Assembly (NCBI GenBank): GCA_001296005.1
Contig: LJHR01000015.1
Coordinates: 62,001 to 126,000 of the forward strand
DNA length: 64,000 nt
Direction: 5' to 3'
Source: an alpha proteobacterium AAP38
GTDB lineage: Bacteria; Pseudomonadota; Alphaproteobacteria; Azospirillales; Azospirillaceae
The position numbers were made by a program, and so were the translations under genes. Under the pieces are notes generated by a model. That model saw nothing but the letters and a program-made list of their open reading frames with translations. It searched no databases and had not been told where the DNA came from. Below are positions 1 through 8,009 of the stretch, piece after piece. Numbering within the stretch: the stretch's first letter is position 1; every line of letters starts with the position of its first letter.

Positions 1-1
1 C

Positions 2-883
2 GACCATCACCGCATCTGGACCGCCAATGCCCGCATCGTGGGCGGCGAGGCCTATGCCAGGCTGGGCGATGGCGGCTACGATATGGGCGGACGCCAGGGG
101 CAGATTCGTGACGGTCTGTTCGCGCGCGACCGTTTCACCCCCGCCGACATGCTGTCCATCCAGCTGGATGACCGCGCCCTGGTTCTGTCCTTCTGGCAGG
201 AGCAGATGCTGGCCGCCCTGAATGCCCGACAGGGTGACGCGCGGCTGGCCTCCCTGACGGGACCGGTGCGCGACTGGGGTGCACGGGCGGCGGTGGACTC
301 TGTCGGCTACCGTCTGGTCCGCGCCTTCCGCCTCGCCTTCTCTCAAAAACTGTACAGCGCCTATCTGGGGCTCGACGGCACGCCACCGCGCAACCGCACC
401 ACCGCCCAGCAGGAAGGCCCCCTGCGCCGCCTGCTGACCGAAAAGCCCGAAGCCCTGGTACCGCCCGGATACAAGGATTGGGAGGCGCTGATCGATGCCG
501 CCCTGGCCGAGGTCGCCGATCAGGTGGACAAGGCAGAGGGGGTTTCCGCCTTCACCTGGGGTGCCCGCAATGTCGCGGAGGTGCGCCACCCCCTCACCCG
601 CATCCTGCCGCCCGTCGGCTGGCTGACCGATCCGCCCGAGCAAGGCCTGCCGGGCGACAGCATGATGCCGCGCGTGCAGGGGCCGGGCTTTGGCGCCAGC
701 CAGCGCTTCGCCGTGTCGCCGGGGCGCGAGGGCGAAGGCTATTTCCACATGCCCGGCAGCCAGAGCGGCCACCCGCTGTCGCCCTATTACCTGACCGGTC
801 ATCAGGACTGGGCGGAGGGCAAGCCGACCCCGTTTCTGCCGGGTGCCGCACGCTGGGTCCTGACCCTGCAGCCGGGCGCATGA
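2..883 (+). CDS. Penicillin acylase family protein (S45), C-terminal part
   Basis: The window opens inside this gene; about 293 C-terminal residues are visible in frame 2 and the start lies off the left edge. The segment begins HRIWTANARIVGGEAYARLG, followed by GGYDMGGRQGQIRD, a pattern typical of the beta-subunit of S45 N-terminal nucleophile amidohydrolases (penicillin or acyl-homoserine-lactone acylases), where a short strand-rich stretch precedes the arginine-rich region. The end (LSPYYLTGHQDWAEGKPTPF) also matches the conserved C-terminus of that family. Family enzymes are exported, autoprocessed at an internal Ser and hydrolyse acyl-amide bonds. The catalytic Ser is not in the visible part, so substrate cannot be judged. 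It ends with TGA at 881-883, and the next operator begins two bases later. Confidence 0.85.
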   Translation, partial: DHHRIWTANARIVGGEAYARLGDGGYDMGGRQGQIRDGLFARDRFTPADMLSIQLDDRALVLSFWQEQMLAALNARQGDARLASLTGPVRDWGARAAVDSVGYRLVRAFRLAFSQKLYSAYLGLDGTPPRNRTTAQQEGPLRRLLTEKPEALVPPGYKDWEALIDAALAEVADQVDKAEGVSAFTWGARNVAEVRHPLTRILPPVGWLTDPPEQGLPGDSMMPRVQGPGFGASQRFAVSPGREGEGYFHMPGSQSGHPLSPYYLTGHQDWAEGKPTPFLPGAARWVLTLQPGA

Positions 884-884
884 T

Positions 885-970
885 GGAAAGTTCACTTTCC
901 ATGTAAAGCACCCTTGACAGGCCAATTTCCCTCCGTCATATGGAAAGCACGCTTTACATATGACGGAGGG
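885..970 (+). promoter_or_regulatory. Promoter with two palindromic operators for the membrane protein/XRE module
   Basis: Two related palindromes flank a candidate promoter. Operator 1 at 885-900 is GGAAAGTTCACTTTCC (perfect 7-2-7). Operator 2 at 942-957 is GGAAAGCACGCTTTAC (one mismatch). Between them TTGACA at 914-919 is a perfect -35 hexamer, and an AT-rich -10 candidate lies at 937-943, immediately before operator 2. Operator 2 is nested in a longer perfect inverted repeat (929-942 with 957-970, 14 bp arms) whose right arm carries the GGAGG ribosome site. The arrangement suggests repression by the XRE protein encoded at 1368-1559, which is an inference. Confidence 0.6.
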
Positions 971-974
971 AATC

Positions 975-1355
975 ATGACCAACGCACGACGCTATGTGTT
1001 TGAATTGCTGGCCAGCATCACGGCCTATGCCATCGTTCTGATCGGGGTGAACAAGGCGGCGCAATGGGGCTGGGTGCCGGACGCATTGTCGGTTCCCGTC
1101 GCCTTGCTGCCCATGCTGCCGGGGGTGGCAACGGTCTGGGTGATCATGCGCTATATCCGCCGCCTGGATGAGATGCAGCGCCGCATGCAGTTCGAGGGAC
1201 TGGCCTTCGGCTTTGCCATGACGGCGCTGATCACCTTCTCCTACGGCTTCCTGGAGGGTCAGGGCTGGCCGAAACTGTCGATGTTCACGGTGCTGCCGCT
1301 GATGCATGTGATGTGGGTTCTGGGCTATGTCCTGGCCTGCCGCCGCTATCGCTGA
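975..1355 (+). CDS. Small four-helix membrane protein, paired with an XRE regulator
   Basis: This encodes 126 residues with about four hydrophobic helices (roughly 10-28, 38-58, 75-95 and 103-121) separated by a short charged loop containing RRLDEMQRRMQFEG. The ATG at 975 was chosen over the in-frame ATG at 960 because GGAGGG at 965-970 is correctly spaced for it. The next gene starts 12 bases downstream and encodes a short XRE-type repressor. Membrane protein plus tiny HTH pairs of this layout are common in bacteria, but the role of this membrane partner is unknown to me. No catalytic motif is visible. The upstream palindromes indicate tight transcriptional control. Confidence 0.75.
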   Translation: MTNARRYVFELLASITAYAIVLIGVNKAAQWGWVPDALSVPVALLPMLPGVATVWVIMRYIRRLDEMQRRMQFEGLAFGFAMTALITFSYGFLEGQGWPKLSMFTVLPLMHVMWVLGYVLACRRYR

Positions 1356-1367
1356 AGGGGGCCGGAC

Positions 1368-1559
1368 ATGAAGAACCGATTGAAGGATCTGCGCGCCGAA
1401 CGCGGCTGGTCCCAGGGGGATCTGGCGGACAAGCTGGCCGTATCGCGCCAGACGGTGAACGCCCTGGAAAATGGCCGCTATGACCCCAGCCTGCCCCTGG
1501 CCTTCGCCATCGCCCGCCTGTTTGAACAGCCCATTGAGGCGATCTTCCAGGAGGATTGA
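1368..1559 (+). CDS. XRE-family helix-turn-helix regulator, 63 aa
   Basis: The protein consists almost entirely of a Cro/C1-type helix-turn-helix: MKNRLKDLRAERGWSQGDLA, then ADKLAVSRQTVNALENG as recognition region, then YDPSLPLAFAIARLFEQPIE. This is the compact class often found beside small membrane proteins and usually autoregulatory. A GGGGG ribosome site precedes the ATG at 1368. It is probably co-transcribed with the membrane protein 12 bases upstream. The two GGAAAG palindromes before the module are the obvious candidate targets. The stop at 1557-1559 is followed after one base by a perfect 17-bp hairpin. Confidence 0.9.
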   Translation: MKNRLKDLRAERGWSQGDLADKLAVSRQTVNALENGRYDPSLPLAFAIARLFEQPIEAIFQED

Positions 1560-1560
1560 T

Positions 1561-1675
1561 ACCAAATCCCGATGAGTAGAACTCATCGGGATTTGGTTCG
1601 GCGGCGACTGCCGCCGCGCGGCCCATGCCGCGTGAGCCAAGCCGCCGGATGGCGGCGCCCGGCGCCTGAGGGAAA
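1561..1675 (+). repeat. Four-hairpin intergenic repeat, copy R1 (complete)
   Basis: H0 is ACCAAATCCCGATGAGT (1561-1577) paired perfectly with 1581-1597 over a 3-base loop. H1 is GGCGGC-GACT-GCCGCC at 1600-1615. H2 is CGCGGC-CCAT-GCCGCG at 1617-1632. H3 is GCCGCC-GGAT-GGCGGC at 1641-1656. The tail GCCCGGCGCCTGAGGGA runs to 1673. H0 starts two bases after the XRE stop codon and may act as its terminator. Related copies lie at 6052, 9476, 10899, 11357, 21626, 28766 and 38970. Confidence 0.9.
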
Positions 1676-1686
1676 ACATCACACAC

Positions 1687-1714
1687 AAAAGCCCCGGCGG
1701 TGATCCGCCGGGGC
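1687..1714 (-). terminator. Terminator of the exported low-complexity protein gene
   Basis: On the minus strand GCCCCGGCGG (1705-1714 side) pairs perfectly with the complement at 1691-1700 over a 4-base loop, and is followed by a T run (A run at 1687-1690 on the plus strand). It lies about 60 bases past the stop of the gene at 1771-2427. Confidence 0.75.
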
Positions 1715-1770
1715 CTTCGTGCGTTCGGGACGTCGGGGTGGGGCGCATTTTCCCAACGCCCTGCCCGCCT

Positions 1771-2427
1771 TTACGGGGTCTTGGTGGTCTTCACGTCGGC
1801 GCTGGCCTTGGCATCGGCCTGAACGGCGGCCTTCACCGCCGGTTCCGGCGTCACGGCGGGGGCCGGCTGGCCTTGCGTGGACTTGGTCTCCGGCTTGGTG
1901 TCGGTCTTGGCGATGGCCGCGTCCTTGGCCGCATCGGCCTTGCCGGCCAGGGCGACGGGGGTGGCCGTGGCCTGCGCCGCGCCGGTCTGTGCGGCGCTGG
2001 TGACGCCATCCTTGGCCTGGGTGGCCGTACCCGCCACGCTGTCCTTCACGGCGCTGCCGGTGGCGGCGGCCTGGCTGGCGGTGCTGGTCACGGTGCCGGT
2101 GGCAGCATCCTTGGCGGTGCCCACCTCCGTCGTGGCCTTGCCCGTGGTGGCGGTGCCGGTTTCCTTGGCCTTGGCGGCGGCGCGTTCGGCGCGGGTCGTG
2201 GCGGTCTGGTGCAGATGGCTGCCGGTGCCGCGGACGCTGTCCAGCGTGGAGGCGCCGTTGAGGCCGCCCTGGCCCCCGGCGGTGCCGCCCAGCGTGGCAC
2301 CGGCCACGCCGCCCACGGTTCCGCCCAGACCAGCAGCACCATTGCCGCCACCCACCAGCTGTGCCTGCGCGGCGCCGGTCAGCAGGGCCACGGTCAGACC
2401 GGTCATCAGCATCACCTTGCTACGCAT
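1771..2427 (-). CDS. Exported Ala/Thr/Gly-rich low-complexity protein
   Basis: This encodes 218 residues. A signal peptide is clear (MRSKVMLMTGLTVALLTGAAQA, cleavage near 22-23). It is followed by a Gly-rich stretch at about 25-55, then a long Ala/Thr/Lys segment with loosely repeated TAKDAATGTVTS-like and AVKDSVAGTATQAKDG-like units, and a Pro/Lys-rich end. The composition resembles LEA-like or surface-stress proteins, but I recognise no family. A GGAGG ribosome site precedes the ATG. No partner gene is adjacent on the same strand. It might be a desiccation protectant or an envelope spacer; both are guesses. Confidence 0.7.
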   Translation of the reverse strand: MRSKVMLMTGLTVALLTGAAQAQLVGGGNGAAGLGGTVGGVAGATLGGTAGGQGGLNGASTLDSVRGTGSHLHQTATTRAERAAAKAKETGTATTGKATTEVGTAKDAATGTVTSTASQAAATGSAVKDSVAGTATQAKDGVTSAAQTGAAQATATPVALAGKADAAKDAAIAKTDTKPETKSTQGQPAPAVTPEPAVKAAVQADAKASADVKTTKTP

Positions 2428-2645
2428 TCTATCCTCCGCGTTTCATTCCGTTGGGGGCTGTCACCGTCGGCTCCATCGTCCCCCGACATCCTCATAAAAC
2501 CGCGTCCGCATGGCGGATGCTGGACCGACAAGGGGCGGAGTACGGGAATTTCCAGGACATTTCCGCGTCATCTCGGGCGCGGTCCCGCCATAATCCGGCA
2601 GCCCGCGCCACGATCCGGTCACGAACCCTTTCCCCCTGGATAAAT

Positions 2646-2699
2646 TGATATTGATTCTCACCCGCATTCTAAATATGGATATTGCGAGTGGTTCGCAAT
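2646..2699 (+). promoter_or_regulatory. Two Fur-type operators upstream of the TonB receptor
   Basis: TGATATTGATTCTCA at 2646-2660 matches the classical 7-1-7 Fur pattern at about 13 of 15 positions. A second site at 2681-2699 is ATTGCGA-GTGGT-TCGCAAT, a perfect 7-5-7 inverted repeat like Fur boxes of many Proteobacteria. The region between is AT-rich and could hold the promoter. The rest of 2428-2645 shows no supported feature beyond the minus-strand ribosome site at 2428-2440. Confidence 0.65.
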
Positions 2700-2720
2700 T
2701 GCAGTTGGGAGTGTGGGATT

Positions 2721-4931
2721 GTGACTTGCCGGAATATGACGGCCTTGCCTCTGGTTCTGTTGGCCCTGGCCGCCCCTGTGGGCGCGCAGGATGTGCAGGT
2801 GGCTGACGCTGCGGATATGCAGGTCAGTGAGATCACGGTGATCGCCACCCGCACGCCCAAGGAAACGGTGGAGGCTCCGGCCACTGTCAGCGTGATCGGC
2901 GCCGAGAAGGTGAGGGACCGGCTGGTCACCGATATCAAGGACCTGATCCGGCATGAACCCGGCGTCTCTGTCCGATCCTCCCCCACCCGTTTCACCGCCG
3001 CCGGCGCCAATACGGGCCGCGATGGCAACAGCGGGTTCAATATCCGGGGGCTGGAGGGCAACCGCGTCCTGATCCAGACCGATGGCATCCGCGCGCCCGA
3101 CGCCTTTGCCTTTGGCGGGCAATCGGTGGGGCGCGGCGATTATGTCGATCTGGACCTGCTGAAATCGGTCGAAATCCTGCGCGGCCCCGCATCGGCCCTG
3201 TATGGCTCCGACGGTCTTGCCGGTGCCGTCAGCTTCGTCACCAAGGACCCGGTCGATTTCATCCAGGGCGACAAGGCCTATGGCGGAGAGGTGAAGGCCG
3301 GTTACAGCGAGGCAGATCGCGGCTGGGGCAAGGGCGTGGTCCTGGCCGGCAAGGCGGGCGACTGGTCGGCCATGCTGGCCTATAACCGCCGCGACACGCA
3401 CGAGACGGAGAATAAGGGCGCGATCAAGACCGCCAACAGCACCCGCACCGCGCCCAATCCGCAGGACATTGCCGATAACTCGGCCCTGGCCAAGCTGGTC
3501 TGGCAGCCGACATCCGAACATACACTGCGCCTGACCTATGAGCTGTTCGACCATGATATGGAGGCCGATGTCCTGACGGCCATCGCCGTACCGCCCCTGG
3601 CATCGACCAGCGTCATCGGTCTGAAGGCCCATGACACGGTGCGCCGCGACCGGGTCAGCCTGGATCACCGCTATGATCCCGCCGATGGCGGCGTCATCGA
3701 CAGCCTGCACTGGACGCTGTACCGCCAGGACAGCGACACGCGCCAATATTCCGCCGAAGACCGCAATACCGCCGCCGACCGTCTGCGCATCAACACCTTC
3801 GACAACAAGGTCACGGGCCTGAATGTCGATGCCAGCACGCAGATCAAGGGCGATGGCATCGACCATCTGCTGGTCTATGGCGGTGATTTCTCCCTGACCA
3901 GACAGCTGGGCACGCGCGACGGCACCGTGCCCCCGGCGGGGGAGACCTATCCCACCCGCGCCTTCCCCAGCACCGACCATACGCTGGCCGGCCTGTTCAT
4001 CCAGGATGAGGTAACGTTGCTGGGCGGGTCGCTGTCGCTCTACCCCGCCATCCGCTATGATTATTACAAGATCGATCCCAAGACCGATCCGCTGTTCGTG
4101 GGCACGGCCACCGGGCAGAGCGATGATCATTTCTCCCCCAAATTCGCGGCCCTCTATTGGCTGAACGACCATGCCGGCCTGTTCGCGAACTATGCGGAGG
4201 GGTTCAAGGCCCCCGCCCCGGCGCAGGTGAATAACGGCTTCGCCAACCCGTTGCAGAATTACCGCTCCATCTCCAACCCCGATCTGAAACCGGAAAGCAG
4301 CCGCACCGTGGAACTGGGCCTGCGTCTGCGCGGGGATGACTGGCAGGCGGCCCTGACCGGGTTCAAGGGCTGGTATGATGATTTCATCGAACAGGTGCTG
4401 GTGTCGGGCAATTTCACGGCCGCCAGCCCCGCCACCTACCAATATGTGAACCTGAACAAGGTGACGATCCGGGGGCTGGAGGCCAAGGCCAACTGGGATA
4501 TCGGCCAGGGTTTCGGCCTGATCGGCGGTGCCGCCTATGCCAAGGGTGATCAGGAAACCGCCGGCGTTAAGCGCCCGCTGGACAGTATCGACCCCGTCAA
4601 ACTGACATTGGGCGTCAGCTGGGAGGAACCGACCGAGGGGCGTTTCGGTGGCGATATCAGCGCCATCTATTCCGCGAAGAAATCCACGGGCCGCATCGGC
4701 AGCACCTGCACCGGCGGCTGTTTCGCGCCCGGCGATTTCATCGTGCTGGACGCGACCGCCCGCTGGCGCGTGACGGATTTCGCGACCCTGCGCGCCGGCC
4801 TCTTCAACATCACCGACCGGAAATACTGGTGGTGGAGCGATGTGCGCGGCCTGTCCGCCGGCTCCGCCATCCGCGACAGCTATACCCAGCCCGGCCGCAA
4901 TCTCAGCGCCTCGCTCACCGTCAGCTTCTAA
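2721..4931 (+). CDS. TonB-dependent hemoglobin/transferrin/lactoferrin-type receptor
   Basis: This is an outer-membrane active-transport receptor of about 736 residues. After a signal peptide (MTALPLVLLALAAPVGAQ) comes the TonB-box region QVSEITVIATRTPKE. The plug has NIRGLEGNRVLIQTDGIRAP and VEILRGPASALYGSDGLAGA. A long beta-barrel follows, ending ITDRKYWWWSDV...GRNLSASLTVSF with terminal Phe. The plug wording is that of the hemoglobin/transferrin/lactoferrin receptor subfamily. The start is uncertain: GTG 2721 with GGGAG upstream, or ATG 2736. Two Fur-like operators upstream imply iron repression. The DUF6607 gene follows after 10 bases, probably in one operon. Heme is the likeliest substrate, by family only. 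Confidence 0.92.
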   Translation: MTCRNMTALPLVLLALAAPVGAQDVQVADAADMQVSEITVIATRTPKETVEAPATVSVIGAEKVRDRLVTDIKDLIRHEPGVSVRSSPTRFTAAGANTGRDGNSGFNIRGLEGNRVLIQTDGIRAPDAFAFGGQSVGRGDYVDLDLLKSVEILRGPASALYGSDGLAGAVSFVTKDPVDFIQGDKAYGGEVKAGYSEADRGWGKGVVLAGKAGDWSAMLAYNRRDTHETENKGAIKTANSTRTAPNPQDIADNSALAKLVWQPTSEHTLRLTYELFDHDMEADVLTAIAVPPLASTSVIGLKAHDTVRRDRVSLDHRYDPADGGVIDSLHWTLYRQDSDTRQYSAEDRNTAADRLRINTFDNKVTGLNVDASTQIKGDGIDHLLVYGGDFSLTRQLGTRDGTVPPAGETYPTRAFPSTDHTLAGLFIQDEVTLLGGSLSLYPAIRYDYYKIDPKTDPLFVGTATGQSDDHFSPKFAALYWLNDHAGLFANYAEGFKAPAPAQVNNGFANPLQNYRSISNPDLKPESSRTVELGLRLRGDDWQAALTGFKGWYDDFIEQVLVSGNFTAASPATYQYVNLNKVTIRGLEAKANWDIGQGFGLIGGAAYAKGDQETAGVKRPLDSIDPVKLTLGVSWEEPTEGRFGGDISAIYSAKKSTGRIGSTCTGGCFAPGDFIVLDATARWRVTDFATLRAGLFNITDRKYWWWSDVRGLSAGSAIRDSYTQPGRNLSASLTVSF

Positions 4932-4941
4932 GGAACCCCCG

Positions 4942-5937
4942 ATGAACATATCCCTGAAAGCCGGTCTGACGGCTCTGGCTCTGCTGGCCGCCCTGCCCGC
5001 CACGGCCCAGGTCGATTGCGGCAAGCCCGACTGCACCGCCTTCAATGCCGACCGCGCCGCCATCCTGGCCATGGCCGGCACCTATCGCGTGAAGTTCGAC
5101 TTCAAGGAGACGGTGGCCATCGCCCCCGGTTATGAACCGATCGAGCCCAAGCGCAGCGGCGGGTTTGAGGCGGTGCGCGTGATCGAGGATACGGGCCGCA
5201 CCATCCGCTTGCAGCATCTGCTGGTCGTCAAGGATGAGGAGGATAAACCCTTCGTCATCAAGCATTGGCGCCAGGACTGGACTTATGAGCCGGAAACCGT
5301 CCTGACCTATGAAGGCCCCGACCAGTGGAAGCTGACGCCCGTGCCCGCCGCACAGCGCACCGACGCCTGGGCCCAGACCGTCTGGCAGACCGATGACAGC
5401 CCGCGCTATGGCGGGGTGGGCCAGTGGAAGCATGATCGCGGCGAACATCGCTGGATCAGCGGGGAGACGGGCCGCCCCCTGGCGCGGCGCGATGCCGTGC
5501 GCAAGCCGGTCTATGACCGTTACTATGGCACCAACCGCCATGCCCTGACGCATCAGGGCTGGGTGCATGAACAGGACAATGCCAAGGCCGGGATGCGCGA
5601 CGGCGCGCTGACCACCATCGTGCATGAGGTGGTGCTGAACAGCTACGTCCCCTCCACCGAGTTCGAGTTCCAGGCGGCAGACGATTACATGGCGAAGACC
5701 GCCACCTTCTGGGCCGCCGTGCGCAAACACTGGGACGACATCGCCGCCCGCCATGGCGGCATCCATCTGGTGCAGGAGGCGGAAAACGGCTCCAGCACGG
5801 GCAAGCAGCTCATGGAACTCGCCGGCAAGGTGGCGAAGGGAGAGATGGGAACGGCGGATGCCGTATCCCAGGCCCGCCACCTGATCACCGGCGCCACAGG
5901 ACCGGCCACCGCCATGGCCGGCGCGTCGCGGGGGTGA
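4942..5937 (+). CDS. DUF6607 family exported protein
   Basis: This encodes 331 residues with a signal peptide (MNISLKAGLTALALLAALPATAQ) and then CGKPDC. The body carries the hallmark pattern of DUF6607: YRVKFDFKETVAIAPGYEP, IRLQHLLVV, KHWRQDWTYEP, WQTDDSPRYGGVGQWKH, GRPLARRDAV and NRHALTHQGWVHEQDN. The ATG at 4942 is preceded by AAGGAACC and lies 10 bases past the TonB receptor stop, so co-transcription and shared Fur control are likely. Proteins of this family are often encoded next to heme/TonB receptors. Its biochemical role is unknown; a periplasmic or lipoprotein-like accessory in iron uptake is inference from position. Confidence 0.88.
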   Translation: MNISLKAGLTALALLAALPATAQVDCGKPDCTAFNADRAAILAMAGTYRVKFDFKETVAIAPGYEPIEPKRSGGFEAVRVIEDTGRTIRLQHLLVVKDEEDKPFVIKHWRQDWTYEPETVLTYEGPDQWKLTPVPAAQRTDAWAQTVWQTDDSPRYGGVGQWKHDRGEHRWISGETGRPLARRDAVRKPVYDRYYGTNRHALTHQGWVHEQDNAKAGMRDGALTTIVHEVVLNSYVPSTEFEFQAADDYMAKTATFWAAVRKHWDDIAARHGGIHLVQEAENGSSTGKQLMELAGKVAKGEMGTADAVSQARHLITGATGPATAMAGASRG

Positions 5938-5941
5938 CGCG

Positions 5942-6033
5942 CATCCGGGGGCCGGCGGTATTGCGCGCCGACCCCCGGATGGAATGCGAAAGGGACGGAC
6001 CAGCGGGGGTTGGTCCGTCCCTTTTGTATTTTT
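5942..6033 (+). terminator. Double hairpin terminator after the TonB receptor-DUF6607 operon
   Basis: CATCCGGGGG (5942-5951) pairs with 5972-5981. A second perfect 12-bp stem (AGGGACGGACCA at 5991-6002 with 6011-6022, 8-base loop) runs into a T-rich tract at 6022-6033, giving a strong intrinsic terminator. Confidence 0.85.
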
Positions 6034-6051
6034 GGGCCACTGACCCACCGA

Positions 6052-6154
6052 CCAAGGGGCACCATGCCCCTTGGAGGCCAGCGACCGCTGGCCCGCGGGC
6101 CCATGCCCGCGCAAGCCAAGGCGGCGGATGCCGCCGCCCGGCGCTTGAGGGAAC
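6052..6154 (+). repeat. Four-hairpin intergenic repeat, copy R2 (complete)
   Basis: H0 is CCAAGGGGC-ACCAT-GCCCCTTGG at 6052-6074. H1 is GGCCAGC-GACC-GCTGGCC at 6076-6093. H2 is CGCGGGC-CCAT-GCCCGCG at 6094-6111. H3 is GGCGGC-GGAT-GCCGCC at 6120-6135. The tail GCCCGGCGCTTGAGGGAAC is at 6136-6154. The H1, H2 and H3 stems differ from copy R1 on both sides while the loops are the same or nearly so. The tail ends six bases before the rlmN stop codon on the opposite strand. Confidence 0.92.
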
Positions 6155-6160
6155 GTGATG

Positions 6161-7360
6161 CTAAAGCGCCAGCGCCGCTTCCTTCGCCGCGATCTGGGCA
6201 GCGTATTCGGCAGCAAGCAGCTTGCTCTGCTCCAGTTGCCCCGCACGCTGGGCGGCGCTGGGCCGCTGGCTTTCGCTTTTCAGCTGGCCACAGGCGGCCA
6301 GGATGTCGTCGCCACGCGGGCGGCGGATGGGGCTGGCATAGCCGGCCGCGTTCACATAATCGCTGAATTTCTCGATCTGGTCCCAATCGCTGCGCTCGAA
6401 CGGCGAGCCGGGCCAGGGATTGAACGGTATCAGGTTGATCTTGGACGGGATGTCCCGGATCAGGCGGACCAGCTCGCGGGCATCCGCCATGCTGTCATTG
6501 ACGCCCTTCAGCATGACATATTCCCAGGTGCAGCGCCGGGCATTGTTCAGGCCCGGATAATTGCGCACCGCATCCATCAATTCCTTGATCGGGTATTTGC
6601 GGTTGATGGGCACGATCCGGTCGCGCAGCTCGTCATTCACAGCATGCAGGCTGACGGCCAGATTCACGCCCAGCTCCTCGCCCGCCTTCTTCATCATGGG
6701 CACGACACCGCTGGTCGACAGGGTGATGCGGCGCTTGGAGATGGAGATGCCTTCCCCATCCATGATGATCTTCAACGCCTTGGCGACGTTATCGTAGTTA
6801 TAAAGCGGCTCGCCCATGCCCATCATGACGATGTTGGACAGCATGCGGCCATCGGGCGGGCTGGGCCATTCTTCCAGATGGTCGCGGGCCAGCATCACCT
6901 GCCCCACAATCTCATCCGCCGTCAGGTTGCGCACCAGACGCTGCGTGCCCGTGTGGCAGAAGCGGCAGGTAAGCGTGCAGCCCACCTGGGAGGAGACGCA
7001 CAGCGTGCCGCGATCTTCCTCCGGGATGTGGACGGCCTCCACCTCCTGCCCGTCATGGAACCGGCACAGCCATTTGCGCGTGCCATCGACGGATTTCAGG
7101 TCCTTCACGGGCGTCGGACGGTCGACCACGAAATGCTCGGCCATCTTCTCGCGCGCCGGCTTGGCCAGCGTCGACATCAGCGCGAAATCGGTGACGCCGC
7201 GATGATAGATCCAGTGCCAGACCTGGCGCGCCCGGAACTTCTCGAATCCGGCGTCGACCAGCGTGCTTTCCAGCTCTTCGCGGGAAAGGCCGACAAGGTT
7301 GATCCGACCGTCGGTGCGGGCCGCCGGCGCGAAATTGCTGCTGTGATTTTCGATGCCCAT
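6161..7360 (-). CDS. rlmN: Dual-specificity rRNA/tRNA adenine-C2 methyltransferase RlmN
   Basis: This 399-residue radical-SAM enzyme methylates C2 of A2503 in 23S rRNA and A37 of certain tRNAs. The [4Fe-4S] motif CTLTCRFC sits at residues 128-135 (C128, C132, C135), followed by [20 protein letters not shown]. The glycine-rich SAM segment [17 protein letters not shown] is present, as is the C-terminal [12 protein letters not shown], whose Cys is the methyl-carrying residue. The start at 7360 (MGIENHSS) was chosen because family homology begins there and the upstream in-frame extension is not protein-like. No good Shine-Dalgarno is seen. The gene stands alone, with copy R2 immediately beyond its 3' end. 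Confidence 0.96.
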   Translation of the reverse strand: MGIENHSSNFAPAARTDGRINLVGLSREELESTLVDAGFEKFRARQVWHWIYHRGVTDFALMSTLAKPAREKMAEHFVVDRPTPVKDLKSVDGTRKWLCRFHDGQEVEAVHIPEEDRGTLCVSSQVGCTLTCRFCHTGTQRLVRNLTADEIVGQVMLARDHLEEWPSPPDGRMLSNIVMMGMGEPLYNYDNVAKALKIIMDGEGISISKRRITLSTSGVVPMMKKAGEELGVNLAVSLHAVNDELRDRIVPINRKYPIKELMDAVRNYPGLNNARRCTWEYVMLKGVNDSMADARELVRLIRDIPSKINLIPFNPWPGSPFERSDWDQIEKFSDYVNAAGYASPIRRPRGDDILAACGQLKSESQRPSAAQRAGQLEQSKLLAAEYAAQIAAKEAALAL

Positions 7361-7662
7361 GATCGGCTGTAGATGACGCAAGCCGGCCCCGCTGGCAAGG
7401 GGGCTTGCCGCCGGGGGTGGCTTGCAGGGGACGCAAGCAGGCCCATAACCCGACCAAGCCCCGACGAATGGCCTATGCCCTTTTTGTAAGAACACACACC
7501 CTTTGTTTTTAGGCGCCTTTAAATAAATTCCTCTTAGAAACAATAGCACCGATGTCGTTACCCTATGCGCAGGGTCAGCTGGACAAAGGTGAAAATTGCT
7601 CCATCTTCGGCCATGCTATGGCCATGAGCTGTTTCCAGGTTCCATTTCAGGTTTCCATACAA
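7361..7662. other. Intergenic region between rlmN and a small exported protein gene
   Basis: The region holds several CTTGC/GCAAG inverted repeats (7378-7384 with 7402-7408; 7420-7425 with 7433-7438) and an AT-rich block at 7500-7545 that may hold promoters for the divergent genes. No tRNA cloverleaf or convincing ORF is seen. Confidence 0.5.
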
Positions 7663-7974
7663 ATGTTCCCCCGCCACATCATTCCGGCATCACTTGCCGC
7701 GACCCTTCTGCTTGCTGCACCGCTTTTGGTCGCAGCCTCCGCCGTGCCGGCCACTGGCCGCACCCTGGCCGTCCTGCTGCCCCCGTGGCAGGGGACGGAC
7801 GCGCAGTTGGCCCGTTTGGCGGATACCGGTGTGACCTTGCGGGATGGCGGGCCGCTGGCCGGCCTGGGGCCACAGGTCTGGCTGGTGCAGGTGCCGGACC
7901 CGGACAGTGCGGCGCGCCTGTCACGCCTGCCGGCCTTGCTGCTGTCGGGCGCGCTGGTCAATTGCGGCACCTGA
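7663..7974 (+). CDS. Small exported or membrane-anchored protein of unknown function
   Basis: This encodes 103 residues from the ATG at 7663: MFPRHIIPASLAATLLLAAP forms a signal or anchor segment. The mature part (TGRTLAVLLPPWQGTDAQLA, then GVTLRDGGPLAGLGPQVWLVQVPDPDSAARLSRLPALLLSGALVNCGT) looks compact and ends with a Cys near the C-terminus. No ribosome site is obvious, and an earlier ATG at 7624 is possible. The chemoreceptor gene begins 36 bases downstream, so the two may be co-transcribed. I do not recognise the family. It could contribute to sensing by that receptor, which has no periplasmic domain of its own, but that is speculation from adjacency. Confidence 0.5.
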   Translation: MFPRHIIPASLAATLLLAAPLLVAASAVPATGRTLAVLLPPWQGTDAQLARLADTGVTLRDGGPLAGLGPQVWLVQVPDPDSAARLSRLPALLLSGALVNCGT

Positions 7975-8009
7975 AAACAACGATCACGTAACAGGGAGTT
8001 CACCACCCG

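Noticed and set aside
954-1748. ORFs whose ends read [24 protein letters not shown]-like
   Set aside because: That peptide is the six-frame translation of the four-hairpin repeat, recurring in unrelated frames near 1600, 6100, 9500, 11400, 21640 and 28850, so it is not a protein family.
2658-5081. Long antisense ORF (807 codons) opposite the TonB receptor
   Set aside because: High GC leaves few stops on the opposite strand; the plus-strand protein has clear family motifs and the antisense product none.
7378-7438. Possible tRNA or small RNA from CTTGC/GCAAG inverted repeats
   Set aside because: Arms do not form a cloverleaf and no CCA/TPsiC-like motif is present; only short hairpins.
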